Part shown: positions 45,547-55,200 of the stretch, one piece after another
Numbering within the stretch: position 1 is the first letter of the stretch
Layout of the letters: every line of letters starts with the position of its first letter
Assembly (NCBI GenBank): GCA_016716125.1
Contig: JADJWZ010000036.1
Location: 310,001 to 374,000 of the forward strand
Source: Ignavibacteria bacterium
Lineage (GTDB): Bacteria > Bacteroidota > Ignavibacteria > Tepidaquicellales > Tepidaquicellaceae
Length of the DNA: 64,000 nt
Direction: 5' to 3'
Translations under genes and position numbers: made by a program
Notes under the pieces: generated by a model
The model's database searches: none
What the model was told of the DNA's origin: nothing
What the model saw: the letters and a program-made list of their open reading frames with translations, nothing else

Positions 45547-47508
45547 ATGGTAACCAAAATGAAAAGATGTCACTTTGTTTTAATTTTGTTTTTTATCTCG
45601 TTCAATCTGAGTATATCTCAAAATTCTGAATTCATTATTCCCGGCGGAAATCTTATTACAGACGGAATTCCGGAAATACCTGCATCCGTAGCGGCTGAAC
45701 TGGAAAAATACACACAGACAAAAAGCGCGATTTTCTGCGACTGGCATCCGGTCAGGAAAGAGATGATCATGTCAACGAGATTTGGAAATTCAAGTCAGCT
45801 GAGTTTTCTTACATATCCTCTTGAGCAACCTGCGCAGATAACTTTTTTTGATGAGCCGGTAAGGTCAGCCAGCTATGAACCCGTAAAAGGAGAATATTTT
45901 CTTTTTTATAAAGATACAGGCGGCGATGAGTTCAGGCAGATATACAGATATGATATTTCAGACGGAAATGTAACGATGCTGACTAAAGGCGGACGTGAAC
46001 AGAACGGAAGCATTGAATGGATAAAGGGTTCAGATAAAATCGCTTATACATCCACCCGCAAAAATGGAGCTGACAGAGACATATATATAATGAATCCGAA
46101 ATTTCCCGAATCTGATTCTCTTTTTATGGAATTGAAAGGAGGCGGATGGGGAATCATAGACTGCTCAGCAGACGGAAAGAATCTTCTGCTGATGGAATTT
46201 ATTTCCAGTACAGTTTCACATTATCACATAGCCGATCTCACTACAGGAAATCTTACTCCTCTAACTTCAAGGAACAGCGAAGATATTTATTATGGTAATG
46301 CCGTATTCAGTACAGACGGCAAAGGACTATATTTTATCACGGATAAAGATCATGAATTTAAGACACTAGCCTACATGGACCTATCTGATAATTCCGTGAG
46401 ATTTATTTCTGAAAATACAGCGGGAGATGCAGAGGGTATGAGACTCTCTCCTGACGGTAAACATCTCGCTTATACAGTTAACGAGAGCGGACAGTCAGTT
46501 TTATATATATTGAATACAGCTTCAGACATTTCTAAAAGAATTGATAAATTACCGGTCGGACTATACAGCAGTCTGTCTTTTCATAATAATTCGGAAGATC
46601 TGGCAGTATCAGTAAGTTCAGCAAGATCTTCACGTGATATTTATGTTTACAACTTAAATTCAGATGACGTTACGGTCTGGACAGAAAGTGATATGGGCGG
46701 ATTGATCCCGGAAGAGTTAAGTATTCCTGAACTTATAAAGTGGAACAGCTTTGACGGACTTGAAATAAGCGGATTTTATTATAAGCCGTCTGCAAAATTT
46801 GGGGGCAAGCGTCCGGTTATAATAGATGTGCACGGAGGTCCTGAAGGTCAGTCAAGACCGGGATTTATCGGTTCGATGAACTATTATCTTAATGAACTCG
46901 GCATTGCCGTAATTTTTCCAAACGTTAGAGGCTCTTCAGGTTTTGGAAAAAGTTTTTTAAAACTTGACAACGGTTATAACAGGAAAAATTCCGTCAAAGA
47001 TATCGGCGCGCTTCTTGACTGGATCGCATTACAGCCGGATCTTGACGCCGAACGGGTAATGGTGATGGGCGGAAGTTACGGCGGATATATGGCGCTTGCA
47101 GTTTCTGTGGATTATGCTGACAGAATCAGGTGCGCAATGGATGTAGTCGGTATTTCCAATTTTAATACTTTTCTGAAAAATACTGAAAGCTACAGAACTG
47201 ATCTTAGAAGAGTTGAATACGGAGATGAACGTGATCCTGAGATGTATGAGTTTCTTGAAAAAATTTCACCGCTTAATAACGCTGATAAAATTACTAAACC
47301 GTTACTTATAGTGCAGGGTGGAAATGATCCGAGAGTTCCAAGGACAGAAGCCGAGCAAATGATGAAAACAATAAAATCGATCGGCGGAACAGTCTGGTAT
47401 CTTGAAGCTAAGGACGAAGGTCACGGATTTGCTAAAAAAAGTAATGCGGATTTTCAGAGATATGTCACTGTAATGTTTGTAAGAAAATATCTGCTCGGAG
47501 AAAGCTAA
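45547..47508 (+). CDS. S9-family prolyl oligopeptidase-type peptidase, exported
   Basis: 653 residues with a signal peptide (FVLILFFISFNLSISQ). A seven-bladed beta-propeller (WD40/TolB-like repeats, residues about 40-390; e.g. MRLSPDGKHLAYTVNESGQS) caps an alpha/beta hydrolase with the nucleophile in GGSYGGYMALAVS (about 509), Asp in QGGNDPRVPRTEAE (about 594) and His in DEGHGFAKKSN (about 624). VIIDVHGGPEGQSRP forms the oxyanion region. Likely a periplasmic aminoacyl- or dipeptidyl-peptidase. ATG 45547 is in frame with a second ATG at 45559. Confidence 0.92.
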   Translation: MVTKMKRCHFVLILFFISFNLSISQNSEFIIPGGNLITDGIPEIPASVAAELEKYTQTKSAIFCDWHPVRKEMIMSTRFGNSSQLSFLTYPLEQPAQITFFDEPVRSASYEPVKGEYFLFYKDTGGDEFRQIYRYDISDGNVTMLTKGGREQNGSIEWIKGSDKIAYTSTRKNGADRDIYIMNPKFPESDSLFMELKGGGWGIIDCSADGKNLLLMEFISSTVSHYHIADLTTGNLTPLTSRNSEDIYYGNAVFSTDGKGLYFITDKDHEFKTLAYMDLSDNSVRFISENTAGDAEGMRLSPDGKHLAYTVNESGQSVLYILNTASDISKRIDKLPVGLYSSLSFHNNSEDLAVSVSSARSSRDIYVYNLNSDDVTVWTESDMGGLIPEELSIPELIKWNSFDGLEISGFYYKPSAKFGGKRPVIIDVHGGPEGQSRPGFIGSMNYYLNELGIAVIFPNVRGSSGFGKSFLKLDNGYNRKNSVKDIGALLDWIALQPDLDAERVMVMGGSYGGYMALAVSVDYADRIRCAMDVVGISNFNTFLKNTESYRTDLRRVEYGDERDPEMYEFLEKISPLNNADKITKPLLIVQGGNDPRVPRTEAEQMMKTIKSIGGTVWYLEAKDEGHGFAKKSNADFQRYVTVMFVRKYLLGES

Positions 47509-47514
47509 ATAAAA

Positions 47515-47539
47515 AAGCAGGATAAAATTTATCCTGCTT
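47515..47539 (-). terminator. Terminator of the M23-dockerin gene
   Basis: AAGCAGGATAAA / TTTATCCTGCTT with a minimal loop; on minus it is followed by TTTTATTTAG. A weaker palindrome GCTGAT...ATCAGC (about 47545-47568) precedes it. It lies 75 bp past the stop and also borders the S9 gene. Confidence 0.8.
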
Positions 47540-47614
47540 ATCCCGCTGATGAGTATATATGTATCAGCTGTTTATCATGAGATAATCTTCGAATATCCTG
47601 AGGATTTCTAAAAA

Positions 47615-49546
47615 TTAAGGTCTCATTCTTACAACAAAGTTATTTGCATTATTTTCAACAATTGCCAAATCAGCTGAATCTACAAAATCATCCCCGTCAA
47701 GATCAGTCACGACATACCCCTGAATAAAAAACGAAAGATCATTATCTACTGATGCAACATCTATCACATCTACTACTCCATCCTGATTTACATCACCGGA
47801 ATAAATGCAGTATTCTCCGCCTTTTAATTTCAGATTGTTTCCGTATGCTTTTGTATTTGCATCGGTAAAATCATATTTGAGCGGAAATCCATTGGGAAAC
47901 TGCATTGCAGTTTTAGACCATGTCTCTATTGAACTCCTGTGTTTTACAACAAGGTAATTATAAATTCCGCTGTTTGCATCATGAAAATTAGCAATACTGC
48001 TGCCGTTTGGCAGTGAATATACAGTCGCCTGATCTATAATTACATACGGTGAAAGAGCATTTCTCAGCAGGACAGTTATTGAATCGCCCTGCATATTAAT
48101 TCCGTTATACCTCCCTTCGAGATAAGACTTTAACTCAAGCGAGACTATTCCATTTCCTATAGAATGATTTTTGGTTGTATCAATTAATTTGTAAATCATT
48201 GTATCACGTAAGCTTGCGCTGCCTCCCATACTTGCGATTACTTTAAATTCCCTGACTCTGAATATCTGATCTAATGTTCCGATGTTGACAATTGAGTCAT
48301 TTGTAATGCTGACATTTGGCGGCGCACCGACAAGTTCATATTGCATATTGGTTCTGACCGGTCTTACTCTCAATGTATCTCTCTGCAGAAACACTGATCT
48401 TCTGAAGCACTTGCCCGCAGCGGGATACAATCTCGGACGATTACTTGTAAGAAGCTGCACATTGAAAAAGTATCTTCCTTTTTCAACGTTATCATAAAGA
48501 ACTCTAAAATACCAGTTACCCGTGACTGATATTCCCGGATTAAAATCAGGAGTCCACCATTGCCATCCATATTGGAATTGATTGTAATTTGTGTATGATA
48601 CATCATCAATCAAAGTTCCGTTTGAATTTCTCATTTCCAGTTTTATTTGTTTGGTGGAATAGTTCCCCTGAATAAGCATCCAAAAGCCGATTTTACTTTC
48701 GTAACCGCTGATTGTGTTTGGCGAAATGATCCTTTCTTTTAAATATGGGGACATATTATTATTAAAACTACCGCCAACTAATCCGGCTGTATAAACTCCC
48801 ATATCGTGAAGTACAAAATCCCTGAAACCTAAATACGGTAACTGATCATCCCAGAGTGAAGGCAGCTGATTGTAAATTCCGGACCACGGGTCTCTTTTGG
48901 TCCAGTTTCCATTTACAAAATGCCCCGGCTCGAAATGAAGATGCGCGTCCGAAGAGACACCTGAGCTTCCAACATAACCGATTATTCTTCCCTGTGTAAC
49001 ATATTCTCCAAGCTTAACAGTAACTGACCTTTTCATCAGATGATAATAGTAGGCATAACTACCGTCATCATGTCTGATTAAAATTTTATTTGCCGGATCA
49101 ACGTCTGTCCAGCCGGTATTTCTGTCATAATTATTCATCACTGTCTGAACTACAGTACCTGATGCAGCCGCCTTTACGGCATAAAACCTGTCCATATTTC
49201 TGAAATCATGCAGACTAAAATCAGTTCCGTTATGACCGTCGTATGCCCAGTTGTCGTCATTATAATCTTTTATACCCGTACCAGAACGGTTATCAACATA
49301 GTTCACAAGTACAATACCATCATCTATAGCTTGAGTAAATGGCCAGATGAACTGAAGATTTCCGCCGTCGTAAGGACCTGCAATATTTTCATGAATCAAA
49401 GGATCAAATTTTATTTCCGGGGTACAATGCTGATCCGCAGATTGAATGGGTTTTGTATAGCTGTAAAGATTCTCCGCAATCTTAGTCGTCTGACCGAAAG
49501 TAAAAACGGAGATTTGTAGCAAAAGTAAAATTAAAATTGTTTTCAT
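47615..49546 (-). CDS. Secreted M23 endopeptidase with dockerin-like tail
   Basis: 643 residues with a signal peptide (ILILLLLQISVFTFGQ). LytM domain at about 90-220 with both zinc motifs: GHNGTDFSLHDF (H-x3-D) and SDAHLHFEPGHF (H-x-H). A beta-sandwich follows (about 225-370), then the same three C-terminal modules as in the proteins at 14.7-18.9 kb: VSLELKSYLEGRYNG, DSITVLLRNALSPYVIIDQ, SSIETWSKTAMQFPNG, YDFTDANTKAYGNNLKLKGG, and calcium loops DVNQDGVVDVIDVASVDND and DLDGDDFVDSADLAIVENN. This is the intact reference for the broken array. The tail probably attaches or sorts the protein at the cell surface. Confidence 0.9.
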   Translation of the reverse strand: MKTILILLLLQISVFTFGQTTKIAENLYSYTKPIQSADQHCTPEIKFDPLIHENIAGPYDGGNLQFIWPFTQAIDDGIVLVNYVDNRSGTGIKDYNDDNWAYDGHNGTDFSLHDFRNMDRFYAVKAAASGTVVQTVMNNYDRNTGWTDVDPANKILIRHDDGSYAYYYHLMKRSVTVKLGEYVTQGRIIGYVGSSGVSSDAHLHFEPGHFVNGNWTKRDPWSGIYNQLPSLWDDQLPYLGFRDFVLHDMGVYTAGLVGGSFNNNMSPYLKERIISPNTISGYESKIGFWMLIQGNYSTKQIKLEMRNSNGTLIDDVSYTNYNQFQYGWQWWTPDFNPGISVTGNWYFRVLYDNVEKGRYFFNVQLLTSNRPRLYPAAGKCFRRSVFLQRDTLRVRPVRTNMQYELVGAPPNVSITNDSIVNIGTLDQIFRVREFKVIASMGGSASLRDTMIYKLIDTTKNHSIGNGIVSLELKSYLEGRYNGINMQGDSITVLLRNALSPYVIIDQATVYSLPNGSSIANFHDANSGIYNYLVVKHRSSIETWSKTAMQFPNGFPLKYDFTDANTKAYGNNLKLKGGEYCIYSGDVNQDGVVDVIDVASVDNDLSFFIQGYVVTDLDGDDFVDSADLAIVENNANNFVVRMRP

Positions 49547-49948
49547 GATAATTTTTTAAATTGATAAACTTGACAAAACTAACCTGAAAGAATCTTTTTT
49601 CATAAGAATTATTTTTAAAATAATCACCCGTAAATTTTCATTCATATGTTAATTAATTGCAATAATTGTGCGTTTTTAATGTTTTTACTCCAATTTACAA
49701 AGCAAAAAATCATTGGAATAAGAAAGTATAAACTTAAATATTTGGAAGTAATTTGTAAGGCAGTCTAAAAAAGTAGGATCTTTATATCCGGAATTTCGAA
49801 TTCTGTTTTATTTACAAAACAATTATCAGAAAAATTAGGATAAATTATATTTGAAAGTTAAATTGGAAAAGGAAAATGTTTTAAGGAATTTAAATCTGTA
49901 AATCGAAGGTAGTTAAAAATTAATTTTGCAAAATTGAAATTAATTTGA
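49547..49948. other. Intergenic region upstream of the M23 gene
   Basis: About 400 AT-rich bases between the M23 start and the VOC gene end. I see no gene, repeat or strong hairpin. The promoter of the M23 gene should lie here. Confidence 0.5.
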
Positions 49949-50788
49949 TCAGGCGTTCAATAATTTTTCTATATCAAATTTTTTCATTTTCAAAAAAGCG
50001 TTCAGCACGTTTTGTGATTTATCCGGATCGCTCATTAGTTTTTCCAGAACGGACGGAACGATCTGCCATGATACGCCGAATTTATCTTTCAGCCATCCGC
50101 ACATACTTTCCATACCGTCTTCGGTTAGTTTATTCCAGTAGTAATCAATCTCATCCTGAGTATCGCATGTTACAACTATAGAAAAAGCTTCATTGAAATT
50201 AAATTTATTCTGTACCGAACTATCCATCGCCATAAACACATACTCATCAAGTGTAAACATTGCATGCTTCACCAAACCTTCCTTATCATCTTCTCCGGCT
50301 CCGTACTTAAGAATTCCGGTTACTGAAGAGTTTTTGAAAACAGATGTGTAGAATTTAACTGCCTCTTCCGTTTTACCGCACTGTTCATCTGTAAAAAGAA
50401 AAGACGGAGTAAACTTTTGTCCGACATCTTCCATTTTACCAAAAGAGAGCTGCCAGCTAACTCCAAAACGATCCTGAACCCATCCGTATTTATCACTCCA
50501 TTCATATTTATCAAGCGGAATTAAAACAGAACCTTCATCGGTGAGTTTAGCCCATACTTCATCAGTTTCTTTTTCAGTTTCGCAGACAACAAAAAACGAT
50601 ATGGAAGGATTTAATTTGAAATGCGGTCCGCCGTTCAGGCACATGATCTTCTGACCGTTTGATTCGATCATAACAACAAGCGGTGTGTCGGCTGATAATT
50701 TAGAATTAATGAAGACATCGCAATAAAATTCTGCAGCTTCTTTAGCTTTGCCGTCAAACCAAAGGCATGGATAAATAGAATTATTCAT
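49949..50788 (-). CDS. Tandem VOC (PhnB/glyoxalase-like) protein
   Basis: 279 residues, two copies of the PhnB-type VOC module: IYPCLWFDGKAKEAAEFYCD...GWVQDRFGVSWQLSFG and PSFLFTDEQCGKTEEAVKFY...GWLKDKFGVSWQIVPS, ending in the KAFLKMKKFDIEKL-like tail (here NAFLKMKKFDIEKLLNA) typical of the family. Metal-dependent or -independent small-molecule enzymes; the actual substrate is unknown. It follows the SRPBCC gene by 11 bp and probably shares its transcript, a common pair in soil and Bacteroidota genomes. Confidence 0.87.
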   Translation of the reverse strand: MNNSIYPCLWFDGKAKEAAEFYCDVFINSKLSADTPLVVMIESNGQKIMCLNGGPHFKLNPSISFFVVCETEKETDEVWAKLTDEGSVLIPLDKYEWSDKYGWVQDRFGVSWQLSFGKMEDVGQKFTPSFLFTDEQCGKTEEAVKFYTSVFKNSSVTGILKYGAGEDDKEGLVKHAMFTLDEYVFMAMDSSVQNKFNFNEAFSIVVTCDTQDEIDYYWNKLTEDGMESMCGWLKDKFGVSWQIVPSVLEKLMSDPDKSQNVLNAFLKMKKFDIEKLLNA

Positions 50789-50799
50789 AATGAAAAAAA

Positions 50800-51258
50800 C
50801 TAACTTTTTTCGCAGATATGTTTTATCTTCTGTAAAGCTTTCGGCCAGGTTTCCATAAAGTAGTCATAATATTCATCCGTAGTATCCATCTCAACCGTTA
50901 ATAAAGTTACTCCGTCTGTTTCCGTAAAAGTATAATTTTCAAACGACGGAGCCCATGCTTTAACTTCAGGACTTTCAGTATCTTCCGCGCCGTCTTTTAT
51001 AAATCCGAGATGTTTTATGGAAAGAAATTCAAATGGTTTATTCTCAACAATTTCACTCAGCATGCCCTGCATTTTACCTTCATTGTCCGGAGCAAGGAAT
51101 TTGATCCTGCTGCCTTTTTCCCATGAACCTTTTACATGAGAGCCGGGAGCAAAAACTTCCGTCCACTCCGGATAAGTATTTTCACCGAAAGTATTTTCCC
51201 AGACTTTTTCTTTCGGGGAGTTAATTGTTTCAGATATTTTAAGTTTTTTCATAATCAA
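50800..51258 (-). CDS. SRPBCC/AHSA1-like domain protein
   Basis: 152 residues, or 150 if the second ATG is used, giving MKKLKISETINSPKEKVWEN, the usual start of this family. Later WEKGSRIKFLAPDNEGKMQG and the C-terminal helix YYDYFMETWPKALQKIKHIC complete the START/Bet v1-like ligand cavity. Ligand unknown. Paired with the VOC gene. Confidence 0.83.
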   Translation of the reverse strand: MIMKKLKISETINSPKEKVWENTFGENTYPEWTEVFAPGSHVKGSWEKGSRIKFLAPDNEGKMQGMLSEIVENKPFEFLSIKHLGFIKDGAEDTESPEVKAWAPSFENYTFTETDGVTLLTVEMDTTDEYYDYFMETWPKALQKIKHICEKS

Positions 51259-51325
51259 ACTGAATGTTTATCATTTATAAAAAGGAAAAGGTTTTTTTTC
51301 ATAATCAATTTTAGTAATGATCATG

Positions 51326-51412
51326 CGGAGAAGGAGGGATTCGAACCCTCGATAGAGTTGCCCCTATAACGGTTTTCGAGACCGCCGCATTCGACCACTC
51401 TGCCACCTCTCC
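51326..51412 (-). tRNA. tRNA-Ser(CGA)
   Basis: 87 nt on the minus strand. Acceptor GGAGAGG pairs with CCTTCTC C; anticodon stem GCGGT-CTCGAAA-ACCGT gives anticodon CGA (codon UCG); a long variable arm and the T-loop GGTTCGAATCC are present. CCA is not encoded (G-CAT follows). Confidence 0.95.
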
Positions 51413-51513
51413 GGAAATTGCAAATTAAATTTTTTTAAATACAGAATGGAAGTAAAATTTCCTTGTGATTTTTTCTAATGGTTCTGTCAAAACTTTCCTT
51501 TAAAATAGAAATG

Positions 51514-51600
51514 CAGAGAGTGCGGGATTCGAACCCGCGAAGACCTTACGACCTTACACACTTTCCAGGCGTGCTCCTTCAACCACTCGGACAACTCTCT
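51514..51600 (-). tRNA. tRNA-Ser(GGA)
   Basis: 87 nt on the minus strand, 101 bp upstream of the other serine tRNA. Acceptor AGAGAGT/ACTCTCT, anticodon arm CACGC-CTGGAAA-GTGTG gives anticodon GGA (codons UCC/UCU), with a long class II variable arm and GGTTCGAATCC T-loop. CCA is not encoded. Confidence 0.95.
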
Positions 51601-51852
51601 GTAAATTACAGTTGCAAATATAAACCTTTGAAATCTGAAATTCCCCATAAAAAAAATTCTGTTTATCCAATTCATTTTTAAGATACTCTTTCTTGTTTTG
51701 AAAATGACTTTGAGGTATTAAAATTGGAATTGAAAATAGAAATTGTAAAAACGATGAAAAAGTTTTTCAGTAAAAAATGCGCAGAAAGTTTTTGACAAAA
51801 CAATTTTAAATATACAAAGATTTGGCAAACCATTGGTATTATTAAATAAAGA

Positions 51853-51883
51853 TTGATTTTTAATTAATTCAATGCTATTTTTG
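51853..51883 (+). promoter_or_regulatory. Bacteroidota-type promoter of the HU gene
   Basis: TTG at 51853-51855 and TATTTTTG at 51876-51883 match the -33 TTG / -7 TAnnTTTG elements, with 20 nt between them. The -7 box ends 33 nt before the HU start codon. Confidence 0.65.
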
Positions 51884-51916
51884 TTTAATTATTTTTTCTA
51901 AACTAAATACAAAAAA

Positions 51917-52189
51917 ATGACAAAAGAAGAACTCGTTGCTAAAATAGCCGGCGATGCTAAAGTTACAAAAGTTCAGGCAAGAGCTGCATTAGAATCAATT
52001 ATTGACGGTGTCAAAAAAACTCTTAAGAAGGGCGGAAAGCTTTCACTTGTTGGATTTGGTACATTTTCAATTTCAAAAAGGAAAGCAAGAATAGGAAGAA
52101 ATCCTCAGACCGGCAAAGAAATTAAAATTGCTGCTAAAAAAGTTGCAAAATTCAAAGCAGGAAAAACGCTGGCTGATCACGTCAAATAA
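51917..52189 (+). CDS. hup: HU-family DNA-binding protein
   Basis: 90 residues, HU length. TKEELVAKIAGDAKVTKVQA dimer helices, then GFGTFSISKRKARIGRNPQT with the DNA-intercalating Pro arm GRNPQTGKEIKIAAKKVAKF. It binds and bends DNA as a dimer and organises the nucleoid. It has its own promoter and a classic terminator, so it is a single-gene unit. Confidence 0.95.
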   Translation: MTKEELVAKIAGDAKVTKVQARAALESIIDGVKKTLKKGGKLSLVGFGTFSISKRKARIGRNPQTGKEIKIAAKKVAKFKAGKTLADHVK

Positions 52190-52211
52190 TTTATTTTAGT
52201 TATTTTTGAAG

Positions 52212-52237
52212 GGCGGTATTAACACCGCCTTTTTTTT
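52212..52237 (+). terminator. Terminator of the HU gene
   Basis: GGCGGT-ATTAAC-ACCGCC followed by eight T, 22 bp past the HU stop. The best Rho-independent terminator in the window. Confidence 0.95.
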
Positions 52238-52244
52238 ATGAGAA

Positions 52245-55200
52245 TTATTTAACGACTGCAAATTTACCTGTCTTTTCTTCCACATCATTTCCATCTGAAT
52301 TTTTACCTGTGGCTCTGTAAATATAAATTCCGGTCGGAACTGAATTTCCCCCGCCGTCTTTAAGATTCCACTCTACTCCACCGTTGCCGTCAGTTTCGCT
52401 TATAGTAATTAAAAATTTTCCTTTCAGATCATAAATCTCAATACTTGTATTCCTTGTAATATTGGCAAACGTAATATAATCCTGACCATTATTAATACTG
52501 TACGGATTCGGATAGACATACATTTCATCAAGATTTTCCTTATTGAAAATAAGTCCGAAACTGCTGCCCGCTCCTTCAGTAATTTTAATCCCGCCTGAAG
52601 AAAAGATATTGCTGATCTTCATAATATAATTCTTACCGGTAGCGCCGATCACTGATCTTTTTTCAAGATCAAGATAAACTTTTCTTCTGTCGGAGTTATC
52701 TATTGTTACTGATGTAACGGAAATATTAAACGGTTCAAATTTATAATTCGTGATATTTTTTACGCTGACCGAATCAACTTCAAGATTGAATTCAACAGTA
52801 AGTCTGTTTTCTCCCGAAAGCTCCAGCTTCGCGAGATAAAATTTCTGAGAGTCTGCTTCCTGTACTGTGAAACTTATCGAATTAGAATCCGCGGGCGATC
52901 CGTAAAAATCACTTAAGCCAGATGCTTTGATATTATATATCCCATTTGCCGGAATAGAATTAAGCGTAAGAAAATATTCATAATTACTTTTAACGGTAAT
53001 ATTTTTCGGATTAAATGGCGGCTCAGAATTACCTGAGATCACAAATGATTCAAGATTCGGAATAAGGGTAGGAATGCGTTCGGAATATTTTAAAACAATA
53101 AAACCGCCGGCGCTGTAGTCAGCTGATATTAATTTTGATTTGTTGTGTATATAAACATTGACCGGATCTGAGAGCATACTTTCCCTGACAGGATTCTGAT
53201 CATCAACGGAAGAGACTTTGTAAAAATAATTTTTTCTGTTAATTATATTAGCGTCCGTATAATTATTTCCATTCACCGAATCATATAAAACGAATGACAT
53301 AGAAGAATCACTTTTATATATTCTATATCTGTCCGCGCCGGCTACAGGTTCAAAACTAAGGAAAACCGAATTTGAGTCCAGACTATATCCGATCAGATTA
53401 AGAGGAGTTGCCGGTCCGGTAAATGCAATTTCTTTTTCAAAAAATATCAGGGAATCTTCTGCAGTATTCACTCCGATCTCCTTCACGCCGTTTCCGTCAA
53501 AATCAAAAGCGATCTGATTAAAAGAATTAATTCCTTCCCTGTAATAAACCGGAGTAAATCTGTTTAAAGAATTATTAAATTTCAGAATATAAAACAGCGT
53601 ACCTACATTGACCATTACCTCGTCCATACCGTCGTTATCAACATCAGCCGCCATCGTTGAAGTAATAGTGTAATCTTTATAGTTGTAAATATCGGTGATG
53701 TCCATAATTTCGTAACTGTCGTCAGCGGTTGAAGTGTAAGCGTAAAGACTGTAATACTGAATGAAATCAGAACTATTACTTATCACGCCCAAAGCAAAAT
53801 CTTTTTTGCCGTCACCGTTAAAATCTCCTGAAACAATATTATCACCTTTTATAAATCTGAATATGCTGTCGATGAAAACTCTTCTGTAATTATTATCCGA
53901 AACATTTTCAAAAATGGAAACACAGGTAATAGGAAAGCCGGGAGCTGAAGGGCTGTAAAAAATATTTGAGAACATGATATCCGCCTTTACCGTCACCGTC
54001 AAAATCTTCAACAAGAGAGTTTTGTGAATTTGAAATGGAATCTTTTCCGAAAAACGGCAGCGATGCAGTCTGATTAAAATTATTTCCGGAATTGGTTTCA
54101 AGAATTCTTAAACCGCTGCTTCCGAATCCGAGTAATTCAAGATTTACCGTCACCGTCAGTATCTGCGATCCGCGATGACCAGAAATTCCCGTTACCCTGA
54201 TCGCTCCAAATTAGGTTTGTTGGAAGTCCGTCCGGATTATCTGATTCGTAAACGAAACCGTTTCTGTCGCTTGACGCAAGTATTTCAAAATTACCGTCGC
54301 CGTCAATATCAGCTACATCTTTTGCAATTTTAAAGTCACCCCAGTTATCGGAAGAAATTTTCTGAAAAGCGCCGCCGCTGAATTCAAACACATTCAGCTT
54401 TAAATTATTATTAATATCGTTCACAAGAAAATCATTTATACCATTACCTGTTATATCAACTACAGACTTAGCGAATTGTGAGTTACCCATTTTATAACTC
54501 TTATTCTTATAACCGTAAATATTCACAGACGGCTGAGTATAAAAATAGAACGCAGTATCGCTGAACGTTGCGGACTTTCCGTTGAGGGAAATTGCTTCGA
54601 GATAAAATTCATATTCTGTATTTGGCGCGAGATCATTACCGTTAAGAAGACCGAAATGCGCTTCGGTAACAAATCCTATGTTTGGAGTTCCGACATCTGC
54701 AAGTATGGATTTATAATTTTCATTAACTCCTCTTCTTTTATAATAAATCTTTCCGAGAGTTCTTTTATTGGTTGCAAACAAGATCAACTGTGAAAAATTA
54801 TTTTTATCGATAAGATTTCCAAACTGAATATCAGTAAATTCAGGCGGGTTTTTATCTTTGAAAATTATCATACGGTGTTCGATCGTCCTGCCTGAATTAC
54901 TGTTAATCGCAAGCCTCAAAGTATATGAAGTATCCTGCAGACCTGCAGTGTTCCATTTCATTACAGTATCGCCGAGAACCTGCGATGTCTGATTTGAAAG
55001 CAGCGGGATCCATTCCGAAGGTCTCTGACCTTTACCGTAATAAAGAGAATAAGATAAAAATAATGATGATGCTGCAGAGAGACTTATATTTACAGTATCA
55101 TTTTCAAAAGTATAATCCTGCGATGGAGTATGAATTCTGGCAATGGTCGGATCATTAAAACTATTAACAGCTTTAAATCCATCAAGTCTTCCTGAAGCTC

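Noticed and set aside
47545..47590. Further palindromes (GCTGAT/ATCAGC, TTATC/GATAA) as separate terminators
   Set aside because: Arms are short and no T run follows; the neighbouring 12-bp hairpin explains termination.
51478..51681. Open frames over the serine tRNAs
   Set aside because: They overlap a clear tRNA-Ser(GGA) gene and arise from its sequence.
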